This document shows, piece after piece, positions 22,407 through 33,825 of a DNA stretch of 64,000 nucleotides. Source of the stretch: Monarcha castaneiventris obscurior. Its lineage: Eukaryota; Chordata; Aves; Passeriformes; Monarchidae. The translations under genes and the position numbers were made by a program. The notes under the pieces were generated by a model that ran no database searches, had not been told where the DNA came from, and worked only from the letters and a program-made list of their open reading frames with translations. The stretch is from positions 12,368,001-12,432,000 of the forward strand of contig JAMPIT010000856.1 in NCBI GenBank assembly GCA_026261815.1, given 5' to 3'. Positions within the stretch are counted from its first letter, which is position 1; the number at the start of each line of letters is the position of its first letter.

Positions 22407-25400
22407 CTGTGACCTTGGACTAAGCTCAGGTCTGAAATTCAGTGTCAGCAGGGTTTATCGCAGCTGGAGTGGGAGAGCAGGGTGTGACAGCAAAGCAGCC
22501 TGCAAGGGAGAGAATCTCCCCGGGACTGAAAGGTAAAGGGAGAAACCAGGAGGAGGTGAAGAACACCTTGAATCAATCAGCAAAGCTTGTGATTGCTGAT
22601 TCCCAGCTGGGGTCTCTGTGCTGTGAGGGGATTCCGAGCTGAAGGGGATGCTCAGGTGCAAAGGGGAGTGAGTGGGGAGGGAGGAGACCCTAAAACAAGA
22701 GTGACAATTCTGAGCTGTGCAGGGTGTGTGATGAAAGCACAGCGGCTGGTGGGGAGCAGAGGGTGTCTCTGAGCACAGGGCCATGCAACAGAAAGAACAA
22801 CGTGTAAAAAGGAAGGATGTAAAACTCTGGGTCACAGAGCCCAAGGCGTTGCTGGTGGATGTCTGGGGCTGCCAGGAGTTTGCTCACATCCCTCCTCCAA
22901 AGACTTCCCAGGAAGTATTTTTGCCTCATCTCTCACCACCTGCCAGTTCCTTCCCAGGAGGACTGTCCCCACAGCAGGTGCCCTCCTTGGCTTACCTTTC
23001 TTCTTGCAGTGGAAAACCTTAACTAGCCGTGGGCTGCAGATTTTTCTTCTGGACTAAAACTGTCATATAAGGCTCAAAAGAAAAAAAAAAATAGCAGTTT
23101 TAAAGGGAGCAGTAATGTTGTTTAACAGAGCTCAATGAGATTAAAACATCTGAGTCTTTCCTGATTTTATCAATTTTCCCCATGACTCTGAATTATCTCT
23201 AACTCAGTGGAATTGCAGGAGAGATGACCATTTTTGTGGATTTATGTCAACTGAAGAAAATGCCTTTTTTTAGGAGAGCTTAGAGTATTTTGAGGATATC
23301 TTGCTAGATAAATTATTTATTGCGGGGCTGCCCAAAAGCTGTGTGGGACTGACAAGATGCCTGGGAGGAAAATGTAGGCAGGTCTGACCTTAAGAGTCTT
23401 GGTGCTGAGAGGGCTGCATTAATGTCAAAGCCAGGTAAACAGGGTTCTGCTTTCTAACTAGGGTAAAAAAAACTCAAATTAGCAAAACCACTGAAGCAAA
23501 ATCGAACCATAAAATTACTGAAATAACTGAAAACATGCAAAAAAGAAATCGACATTGACAAGCAGGAATTTAAGGAGCTGTTTGACCTTCCAGCTCTATT
23601 CAGTCGAGGAAACTTTCCCCATCACAGTCTGATTTGTCTTTCTGGATTGATCATAACTACCTGGCAATTTTCTCACAGTAGAGATTTTCTTGGAGATTTT
23701 GGCTGTAGTGTCTCAGGAGTTTAGACACTCTTGCTTAGAGAGCCAGTGGTGAGCAAACCAGAACTCCCTGTGATCACCATTTAAAGAGACAGAGTGTGAT
23801 GTGATTTATATATAAGGTACATTTTCTTTTCCATGTCCTTGGTAGACCTTACAAATGCTTCACACTCCTGTGCCCACCCAACACCCATTGCTGGCTGCCC
23901 TCCCCCCTTAGAGGTTTCTCCTACATGCCCAAATGTGTCAATGGGAAACAACCGGGCAAAAAGGAGTGCAAAATTTCCAGATTTACGTCAAAACTGTGGC
24001 ATGCAACAACATACGGGGACTTCCTGGCTGAGGACACTGGCCAGGCTGGTTTGGGTCAGAGGAACCTTCCCCTTCAGCTTCTTTGGAAAGCCCATGGCTC
24101 TTGTGTCAAAACCATAAAGCTTCCTTGTCCTCTTGACCCCACTGTCAGAACTGTTGGCTTCTCTTTCTGAGTAACGAGGAGTGCCAGTGTTTTTGTGTGC
24201 CATGCTCCTTGGCCATTGTAGGGTGGTGGTTGCACCGTGGCTGCTGGGTCATCCTGTGCCCCCTGCTGTCCCCTAAGCTCAGGGATTCATAACTATTGGT
24301 ATTTTGTAGTGTTATTAATGGGGTCAAACCCAAGTCAAGTGAGTGACATTAACAGCACTCTGGGAAATGTGTGTCTGAATTTGCTGTTTCATCTTGATGT
24401 GAGTCAATGAAAGTCACATGTTTTGCAGAGCTCTAAGAAGAATGGAAATGGAGAAGAAAAACAGGAACTGGGTTTAGGGACGTTTCTTTTGCCCACATTT
24501 CCGGAGCAGACAACCACAAGACACTGTATGACATCAATTTTGGGCGCAGGACCTCTACAGGTGTCTAAAAACAAATTGTTGCCCAATAAAATGGAGCCAT
24601 TCAGACAAGCTTCTCATGTGTACCTTCAGAGTTCTTTAAATATCTTTGAACCACTGCTCCTTAATCCCCCTACACCCTTTGTGTCATATACACAGCACCA
24701 AAATAATGGTTTATGATGTTCATTGGAATGAAGTTTTGTGTTTCTAATACATCTGTAAGGGTCAGAGTTCACAGGTCATGAATTGACCTAAATCAAAAAT
24801 AATGTAAATGGGTTTTACTCAGTTCTTCCTGCTGGCTGGTTCTTCCTTGGTGTGCCAGACAATTTCCAGATCATTGTCCAGGTCACACTTCCTTCTAATC
24901 TCTGAGTGGCTTCCTCCAGCCTCTTGCATGGCCCCAAGGCTTCAGAGTGGGACCATAGGTGGTTCAGTCACAATGGGATGATTTCTTGACAGATCTGGGT
25001 GTTAGTGATGCCAACGTGGGTGCCCAAGAGTGGGCAGAGCAGTGGCCAGTGTCCCTTTGAAGCTTTAGAAGACATTTTAGACCTTGTGGTTGCCGCTTCT
25101 CTGTAGTCATCTCGAGCAGTCCATGGCATTAAGCAAGTTTCAAGGCAAAAGTTCCTACATGTTTACTGTCTTTATCTTCCATGACTCACATGAGTTGTGC
25201 CAGGCCTGGCACAGCTGAACCATGACCAGACCTGGCAGTGTTTTCTGAGCTGTTTTATCAGCGTGGGGCAGGAGGGTTTAGTGAGGGCAGAGAGCAGAGC
25301 ACAGCCACACTTCACAGATCCCTCTGGTCCGTGTCAGCGTCAGCACATCTGTGAGGGAGCTTGGCATCCAGCCACAGCACTACTCAGCAGCTCCAGTCGC

Positions 25401-27389
25401 TGCACTTCTGGCTAAAAACCTGCTGCTGCTGCCCCACAGGTGTGCTGGGCTCGAGCAATGGCAAAGCCAGGCTCCAAAAATGACCTGCTGTCCCAGAGCA
25501 TCAGCTGCCACCTGAACAACAGAGCCTGTAGGGAGCCAGAAAAATGCAACTCTGAGAATTCCCACTCTCCTGTAAATTTCTCATATGGTTTGTGACAAAC
25601 ATGTCACTTCTGAAACTGTCACACTCCTATCTCTTCTCCCACCCCCTCCCTTGTCCTCAAAATTCCTGAGTTTTCCCTCCAGTAATTCAGCTCCTGGGGA
25701 TAATGTGCCAGGGCCTGTAAAATATTGGCAATATTGGTGGGCATCTGAGTTCAAAAGCAGCAGTTAACAGATGTGTCTCTCAGTGTTTGTATTCCATGTG
25801 AGCTGAAAATGCAAGAGATGAAACACACAGAGAAGCAAAATTACTCTGGAAAGAAAGGGCATTTCTGATTCAGGCCAGTCAATGCACTCATGGCCTTCAG
25901 CGTCTCAAGAGTCCAGCCAAAGATTTTTGTGTATAGATGTTTTTCTGGGAGGTCTGGCAGGTTCTTTCACTCAGGTATAAACTAAAGCACAGTTCTTCAG
26001 ATTCCGGAGTGATTCTGGTTAAGCATGTCCATATGGCTGATGTAGGCATTTCAACCAAGAACTGGGAGTTACCTGAGCATTCATCAGCAAAGCAATGGTA
26101 CACAAAGATGGGATAAAGAGTCTGCACTGGCACAGAGACAGGGCAGCGAGGCAGAGAAAGGGTTGTCTGCCTTTTTGCCACTTTTATGTCTCAATAGCTT
26201 ATTTTTCGAGGAAGAAAGGCTTGAACATGAACCTGTGGCCCAGCAAGGAGAGACTTTTACACACACTGAATTTCCCGAAGATTTTCTGCTCCTTCAAAAT
26301 CTATTTTAGGACTCTCTGATAGATTTCTCCACCCTGTAACATTGTCCAGAGATGGAGCTCAACCACTAAATCTGAAAAATAAATAAACACATCACCAAAT
26401 GACTCTGAGTGGGGAAGGAGGTGAAGAGATAAATGGTGCACATATCTCAGGCAACAAATGGATGTCTGAGAGACCAGTAAGTGGTTTACTTTGATTTGTT
26501 CACCCACTTAAGAGAGAATGGATGTCTTGAGGCTTCACTGGAGAAGGGATGGCAGCCTGCAAGGAAAGAAGGCTGGAGGGAGGCAAGACAGCGGTGCCTC
26601 CTTTTGCATTCCAGATAAAACAGAAATAGGTGTCTGCTTTGCTGAGGAGGCAGCAGGGAAGCTGCTATTCTCTGGCATCAACAGTTTGATTTTTCGAAGG
26701 TGCTGGAGCAGGGGAGGATCTTGGCACCAGTTCAGCCCTGTGGACAGCGGAAGGAGACTTGCATGTGACGACTGTCCCCATTTGTCATCCCCTCCCAAAG
26801 GTCAACCATGGAGCAAAGTGCAGCAAAGTTCACCAGAAGAGCTTTTAGCCTGTGCAGCCTTGGCCTCAACCTTCAAAGACACCAGGAAACATCAGGATGG
26901 GCTGGTCATGAGGGATGATGGGGGCCGTTGCCCTGTCCCAAATTAACACCTATGTCAGGGATCACAGAACAAACCCCAGCCTTGGCTGATGCAGTCACCT
27001 GAAGTGATGTCACTGGTTCTTAGTGGGGTGTGGTGAGACCAGGGCACATCCTGCATCATCAGTGCAGGGAGCCAGGGTGAGAAATCCCCTGATCTGCCAG
27101 ACTCCTTTGGATGGACAGGGACTTGTACTCTGTGCTGTACAAGAGTGAGGCCTGAGGGACCTCATTAGATATGACAGGGAAGCTTCTCCTTGACAATAAA
27201 ATGTATTTGGCTCCTGAAAAAGTGGATATCTAATGCAAAGTCATCCTGAGAACAAACCTACAGCTGAAGACGAGTAAAATATAGGAGCTCCCTGGATGAT
27301 GGCAGCTGTCCCAGCCACAGAGCAGAGAGGAATCAGTACCCAATAATTTCTCTAAAATAGGGCCCAGTCGTGATTTTAAAATAGCCCCA
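22407..27389. other. Non-coding unique sequence
   Basis: About 5 kb without a supported gene. Open frames (for example 22455-22844 -, 26518-26946 +) overlap opposing frames and show no recognisable domain. A purine-rich stretch lies near 22645-22690 and an A-run near 23080-23091. No transposon signature was found. Confidence 0.6.
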
Positions 27390-27700
27390 CTCCCACTGGT
27401 GTCTGCTTTTTCCAGGCAACAACTGACAGAACAAGAGGACAGAGTCTTAAGTTGCACCAAGGAAAATATAGGTTGGGTATTAGAAAAAAGTTTTTTACAG
27501 AAAGAGTGATAAAATATTGGAATGGTTTACCCGGGGAGGTGGTGGAATCACCACCCCTGGACGTGTTTAAAAAGAGATTGGATGTGGCACTCAGTGCCAT
27601 GGTTTAGTTTAGTTGAGGTGTTTGGACATGGGTTGGACTCGATGATCTTGAAGGTCTCTTCCAACCTGGTGGTTCTGTGATTCTGTGATTCTGTGTTCTG
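27390..27700 (+). mobile_element. CR1-J-like LINE fragment with intact 3' tail
   Basis: This is the best-preserved transposon here. In + orientation it shows the 3' block order of the CR1-J type common in songbirds: ACAAGAGGACAGAGTCTTAA, GTTGCACCAAGGAAAATATA, CCCGGGGAGGTGGTGGAATC, GAGATTGGATGTGGCACTCA, GGTTGGACTCGATGATCTTG and AAGGTCTCTTCCAACCTGGT. It ends in three copies of the 8-bp tail TTCTGTGA (27673-27695), the hallmark CR1 terminus used in place of poly(A). It is 5'-truncated. The left edge is uncertain by some tens of bases. An antisense open frame of 131 codons (27548-27943) overlaps it and is a repeat artefact. Confidence 0.95.
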
Positions 27701-30700
27701 TTTGGCTGCAGCTTTTCGGCCTCCCAGGCTCCCTGTTTCACACCAGTGCCTGTGAGGACAGCCCTGTGGTCCTGTGGAAAACCTGTCAGTGAAGCACATT
27801 GCAAAAAACAAAGTGAATTTTTCCTGTAAGCCCAGGAAGGTTATCAACCCCAGAACTCCTCTCCCTCCTGCCCTCTCCAGCCCGTGTGCCTTGTGCAGGG
27901 AAACTGGTGACTTGGGGAGAAAAAAAAAAGGAGACTGAGTCATGAGGTCATACCATTATCACATTTCTATTCCAGTGCTTTCTCTCGCTGCCTACAATTA
28001 TCACTCCTTTATTCTTGTACTTGGCTTCTTAGACTTTGATCTAGTCCTTTGCTTCATATCCTTTGATGCATTTTAGCTTACATTGTCTGTAACCTGACCC
28101 CTTGCCATCTAATTCCACCAACTTCTCACAACCCATATCAACCACTCTCTCCCCCCTTTCATCTTTCTTTTGTATAAATGTATACAGAGCTGTAACAAAG
28201 AAACTACAGTGTAGTTGTAGCACTTCCAAGATCTTTAGAAGTGCTGGATAAAATCTCTATGTATTTATTTTGCCCCTCAAAGGTCATTTTAAAACATTAT
28301 TTAAAATTTCTTTTTTCCCTCTTACAAAATAAAAATGCTAAGGAAAGAAAATCTAAATACAGTGCTTTTTTCTGGTTTTTTTTTTACCCCTGAATTAGTT
28401 ATGAAAGCATTTCTAAATTATTTTTGTTGTAAACCTATCTTCAAGTTCATTTCAATGACATTAGGACTAGAGACACGGTACATTTTCATCATTAAATACT
28501 GGCAGACTTTGATCATGTTTACCTTCATTGAGGAAAAGGAAGGAAAGGCCAATGCTTACACTGCAAATACCAATTAGTGCAGAACTACAGTGTGTGCATA
28601 TGTATTTATAAATATATATTTAGAATAAAGAAAATAACTTGGTTTTTGCAAAGTAGGATCTGTGGGCAGAAATATATGGTTGTGTTTTCCAGTGTCTAAG
28701 TAATGCAGAAACAGACTTGCAATTCTCAAAGGTGATGGAGGAGCCTGAAGTAGTTTTAAATTAGTGGATTATAAGACTTGACAATGTCTGAATATTTGGG
28801 AATTTTCTTAACTGCAACTTCAGGTATTTAAATTTTATTGTCAGTCAGGTCCCAAAACCCTTTAGAAATTGGATTTAGAATTCAACCAGTGAAGCAATTT
28901 TATGCACTTTTGTCCTATACTTCTGATGTATATTTAGCAGCGAGCTGGAACTGAAGGAACAGAAAGTGAGAAGAGATTTTTTTAGATGCCTCTGCAGAAT
29001 CAGAAAGATATTTACAATAATATTTCTCTTTCTGCTCGATAATAACAGACTTGTAAGGGTAGAAGGAGGTAGCTGGGTGCAGTTTTTCATGGTGGCTCTG
29101 ACATCTAACTCAGGAGAGCTACTTCTTTATTTTTAGCTGCTGGGAAGCAGTGATGAAGGCAGAGAGTGTGTTGGGTTTGAAGAGTCCTGGTACTTCCCAG
29201 GCAGGTCAGACAGGCCCCATACATTTAGGCAAGAAATTCTGCTTTGTACTTGCAGGTTCTCTGGCCCCCCAGCTGTGGGTGTGATCTTGTTGTGGACTGA
29301 TGCTCTGCGGGCTCCAGTTTCTGCTGAAGAATAATTCTGCTCTCCCCCTATGCCCAGACCAGCACGGAAAAATGGTGGAAAACATGATTTGAGCAAATGC
29401 TGCTACTCCAAGGATCTGATCCACGGTTTTCAAGCAGGAGATTGGAAAGGAGCAAGACCTTCTGCCTGTTTTCTACTGCCCACCTCCCCCAGCAACACTG
29501 GGCTGGGGCTGCCTTGGCACAGCTGCACAGATAAAATGTTCTGTGTTGTGTTATATGCATGGTATATAACACATATATGTATACATTTGTACAGAACAGA
29601 GACTCAAAACCTGGTTTTTAGTCCCTTTCTCTCCTGCAAGTTCTCTTCTGTCCAAAACGTTGCAACTCTGAATAATTCCTAGAGATACTCTGGGAATTTT
29701 CTAGCTAATAAATTCCTCCACTGCTAGCAGTTCCCAAGGGTGTCAGGCAAGCAGTATCACAGGTACTGGAGAGAAAAACATAACAAAAACAATGCAAGGA
29801 AACTTGAAGAAAACCTTGAGGTTTTGCTATGTCCTGCAGTAGCTAGTTGGTTAAACACCTTTTCTTGCTGGCTGATTTCAATCTTTCAAACCATGTTTTC
29901 CATAACAGTGGGCCAAATGGTTCCTGGGTAGTTTGAACACCTGTGAACCTGGCATGCTGAGCCTCTGAATAATGCAGACACAGCAGTTCCCTCTGCACCT
30001 CCCTGGTTCATATCCTCTCCTAGCTGGCAAAACCTTCTGATAGTGACAGTGTTTTGCAGCTGGAAAATAGGTCACCTTGCAAGCTATGTATTTATGCACA
30101 ACTGTGTGTGTGGATATGCCCTGAAATGGAACAAATGAGTGGAATAGTTTCATTCAAGGGAGAACTCCAGTCTTCTCTTCATGAAAATCCCCAAAGGGAA
30201 TTAGTGGGACATCCAGGGTTGTAAATGTGGCAGGAGGGTGAAGCCAGGGAAGGGAGGGACCCCAGAGGAAGTGCTTTCCTAGAGATGCTCAAGAAAGAGG
30301 AGTCCATCAGTAGATTAAGGCCTGGTTTCTGTTTGGTTGAGGTTTGGGAGTTTCACCAAGTGTGTTCATGGTCACACATGTGCCTTCATGTGCTCCAGCA
30401 GAAAATATGTCCTTGACACAAACGGCAAGAACTCTGCTCTGAATAATCAATTATTTTATTCAGAGGTTTCTGTGTACAGTGGTGAACCAGCAAGTTTATT
30501 TGTACTGAAGAAGTTTCTCATCCATAATTGATGGCTGAATCAGCTCTGGTCTTCCCATGGTCTGCAGCTCCTCTGATGTGGCCGCGTGTGCGAAGCAGCT
30601 TTGAGCTGGGCATGGATGGTTTGCTTGCAATCAATTATGCATGTGGTGGGCACAAAAGGATTGTTTAGGGGCAGGGGAAGCTGCTCCTTCCACTTCCAAG

Positions 30701-33347
30701 TTTTCAGAGGCGAACACGTTGTGTCAGAGGATGCAGTCTCAGAATTCCCATCTCCCCTCTAGCAGTGCTTCATCCTCTGCTACTCACGCCTTCACAAAAA
30801 TGCTGTTCAGTATTCATTGTTTTCTCTGTTCCACTGCCATTTCAAAAGGAGCATCATCAACCAAATCCACTCCCAAACTTATCTAAAGTTATTTAAAACC
30901 TCAGCTTTTCTTTTGGAACACATATAAGGCTGTAAAAATACGGCACATCAATGCATAAACAGTGTAATAAACTATTTTCTTTTACCTGGAAGTCAACATG
31001 AGTTTTACATTTAACTTCAAAACAGCAAGAAGACTTTAGCTCCACATAGATGGACACAACAAGCACTTGTTCAGACGTGCATTTTGGCACAACTGCTAAA
31101 ACAACTCACATTTAGCTATGGGAGTAGTAACTCAAGTGATGGGACCTCCTGCTTCAGCAAATCCATCCACAGCTGCTCTGCCCAGCTCCTGGGACCTGTG
31201 CTGGCTTACACCTCACAGGTCCTAGTCAAAATCTTTCCTCTGGATAATTGGTGAACATGTGAAAAAATTGCTACATTTGGCTGTATTTTCGATCCAGGTC
31301 TATTCTCTTCGTTTGTACATCCATTCCTCCTTTTATCTCTACGGGGAATAGTCTTGGAAGGGAAAAATACTCCAACCAGACATAAGGCACTCCCTGTTTC
31401 CTAAATCCCATGGTGCTTTTGTAAGCTCCTCTCCTGCTCTCTCTTGGAAGGGAGCTCTTATTCTGCCTCTCAGTCCTCATGGACCAGGAGATGAAGCAGC
31501 AAGCTGAGATCCACAACACCACTGACACCAAGCTGCTGTTGGCCACTCTCTTTTCCTGGTCTCAGAAAGGACTGAACTGAGCTGTGGCTGCTTCACATAA
31601 ATGTAGCTGAAAGGACTTCTACACGGCAATAAAAACTTAACAACCCCAGCCATTAAATCAAGGAGTATCAGATCCTTTGATGGAAATATGAGTGTGTCTA
31701 AGCTGGAGGTAATCGAGGACTGAATTTGACACACATGGTGCTGGCGACTTGTAAAATGTCGTGGGTGCTTGACCTGAGATTGTGGGGACACAGCTGGCTC
31801 TCCAGGGTGGGATTTATGCTCTGCGGGGAGGTGGGGAGGCGATGGTAAATGGATCTTAAGAACCTGGTGAACCATTTGGAATGTTCAGGGGTAAGAAAAT
31901 TAAATAAGCAGTTACTCATTTAGATGAGGTGGAGTGGCACATTACAGGGTTTTGTGCTGTCTGAGCCATGTCATGTGAAATCTACCTTGAGTCTTCATGG
32001 GGCAGTCAGTTGGTGTAAATACCCATTTAAACAAAGGTGGGGGTTTTAAATTGAATTTAAATTTAAAATTAAAAAATTTAAGTTTAATCCATTACTCTTT
32101 AACGGAACTAGGAATGTGGCAGATTTCAAATGGCATATAGTCCTCAAGGCTGAGTTTTTTTCCCCTTTCAATAGATCTGGATGCCAAATTCCAATTCCAG
32201 TTATGGGTAACTTTTTATCCAAATTCTTTTAACAGCTTTGACTATATCAGCTGTAACAAGGCAGATTAATATGACCATGATTTAACTGGGGGAAACATGG
32301 AATAAGAAGAGCACAGCAAACAAAATTCTCCTGTCTTTATATGACTCTCACCCCAAAAGACAGGGCTTAGCTGAGGATGTGACTTTTTAAATCAGTGTGA
32401 GGTTTGATTGCCTCTGAAAGCCTCTCTGGGTGCCTTTCTCCCCACTATGACCTGTGTTTTCTGCTCAGTGCTTGGCCTGTGTCTTGTGGGTGGACACTGA
32501 GGGATTCTGCAGGGGAAAAAATGGGGTTTTGGTATCTTTTTCAGCAGAGCTGGAAGGATTCCACCTTTCCACAGTGCTTGGAGCAAGGGCCAAGGTAAGT
32601 TCCATCAACAGGAGAATTAGACAAGCTCAGAGGCAACATGGGAGAATTCAGCTTCATCCATCCCACTGCACCTCCCCACCTTTGAAGTGCTGTACATGTT
32701 TGTGCTTCACAAGACCAAAAGACTCATTTTTTCCCTGGAAAAGTGTGTGTATTTCAGCATTGTATCATTTAATTTTCAGACTGTCCAGGCTTACTCTATA
32801 ATTATTTTTGCTTCACAAGCAGCAGCTCATGGAACTATAAATGTGACGTTTCTTGACTAGATGGCTGATAGCTAATATTTCCATTCAGAGCACCTCTGTC
32901 TTCTTGTAAAAATCAGGCTATACATGACCCTTTCCACACATTTCTATTTTTAACATGTTAAAAAAAAGCAATCCCCTCTATTTTTAGGTACAGTTCAGTT
33001 CTCTAGACTGGCTGGTTCTAATAAAAAAATTCCTCACTCTCTAAAGAAAACCCTGCATTGAAATCACAAATCCAGGGGAACGTCCTGTACTATTAGCAAA
33101 CCTACAAAGATAAAAACCTGAGCTTCTTAGCAAGGCCTCCAAACAAAAACATTAACCCAGGCTTGAGAGGAGAAACAGGCAAGGAAGAAGCATTAACCCC
33201 AGGAAGTTTTCTACCCTGACAAAAATATAGAAAAACTCCTTCATCAGCTCAGAAAGGAGATAGGACTTTGGACCTCTTTCAGCTTTGTTTTTGTCTGGTC
33301 CACTTGGTTTGATTGCTCTCTGTGTTTCTGATAGCTGTTTCTCTTCT
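27701..33347. other. Non-coding unique sequence
   Basis: About 5.6 kb with no supported gene or repeat family. An AT-rich low-complexity segment occurs at about 32044-32090 (words of TTTAAATT and AATTTAA). Open frames are all under 135 codons and unrecognised. Confidence 0.65.
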
Positions 33348-33400
33348 GGAGATCATAGAACCCTTAAGGTTGGGAAAGACCTCTAAAGTCATCCAAAACT
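33348..33400 (-). mobile_element. CR1 LINE 3'-terminal tip
   Basis: Only about 50 bp of the extreme 3' end is visible. The landmarks on + are ATCATAGAACCCTTAAGGTT, GGGAAAGACCTCTAAAGTCA and TCC. The order matches the reverse complement of an avian CR1 terminus, in which one 8-bp tail unit (ATCATAGA) is followed by the conserved AAGGTTGG(A)AAAGACCTCTAAGATCATC block. The rest is either an extreme 5' truncation or eroded. Confidence 0.8.
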
Positions 33401-33634
33401 GTTGGAAAAACCAGACATTATTTAGGGAACATTCTGTGGAAGAGCAAACATACAGCACACACGTGCTAACCACGGGAGGGACTCTCTGAAACCACTTTGG
33501 GAAGGGTTTACCTGGTCCTTGGTGCTCTGTTTTCTGCAGTCTGGAGAGTTGGGCGTTCCTCAGCCTATTTGGTTGGACATCCCATGCACATAGTATGGAA
33601 GGATTGACTGTCCTCTGCTCCAAATTTTTCAGAA

Positions 33635-33742
33635 GTTACAATTCAGGTCACAGCTCCACCTCTGACTCCTAGTGTGACCTCAGGCAGGTCATTGAGACCT
33701 GGGTCTGCAGTGTTTCCAAAAGTAAACTAGATAATGCAGTGT
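33635..33742 (+). mobile_element. MIR-like tRNA-derived SINE relic
   Basis: The segment follows the middle and 3' part of the MIR (CORE-SINE) consensus in order: CAGCTCCACCTCTGACTCCT (MIR: cagctctgccactgactagc), AGTGTGACCTCAGGCAGGTC (MIR: tgtgtgaccttgggcaagtc), ATTGAGACC, TGCAGTGTTTCCAAAAGTAA (MIR: cctcagtttcctcatctgtaa) and a closing ATAATG. Several blocks align with few gaps, which is hard to explain by chance. A second echo of the 3' part (CTGAGCCTTAGTTGCAAATCTGT) lies at about 33779-33801. MIR-type copies are ancient and rare in birds, so a surviving copy may be under constraint. The call is from memory of the consensus. Confidence 0.6.
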
Positions 33743-33825
33743 AGAAAGCTGGAGACCCTTGAAACACCATTCATTTTCTGAGCCTTAGTTGCAAATCTGT
33801 AGATCTAAGATGCTGTTAGTAATTA

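Noticed and set aside
27548..27943. 131-codon antisense frame
   Set aside because: Starts inside the CR1-J-like 3' end, so it is a repeat-derived artefact.
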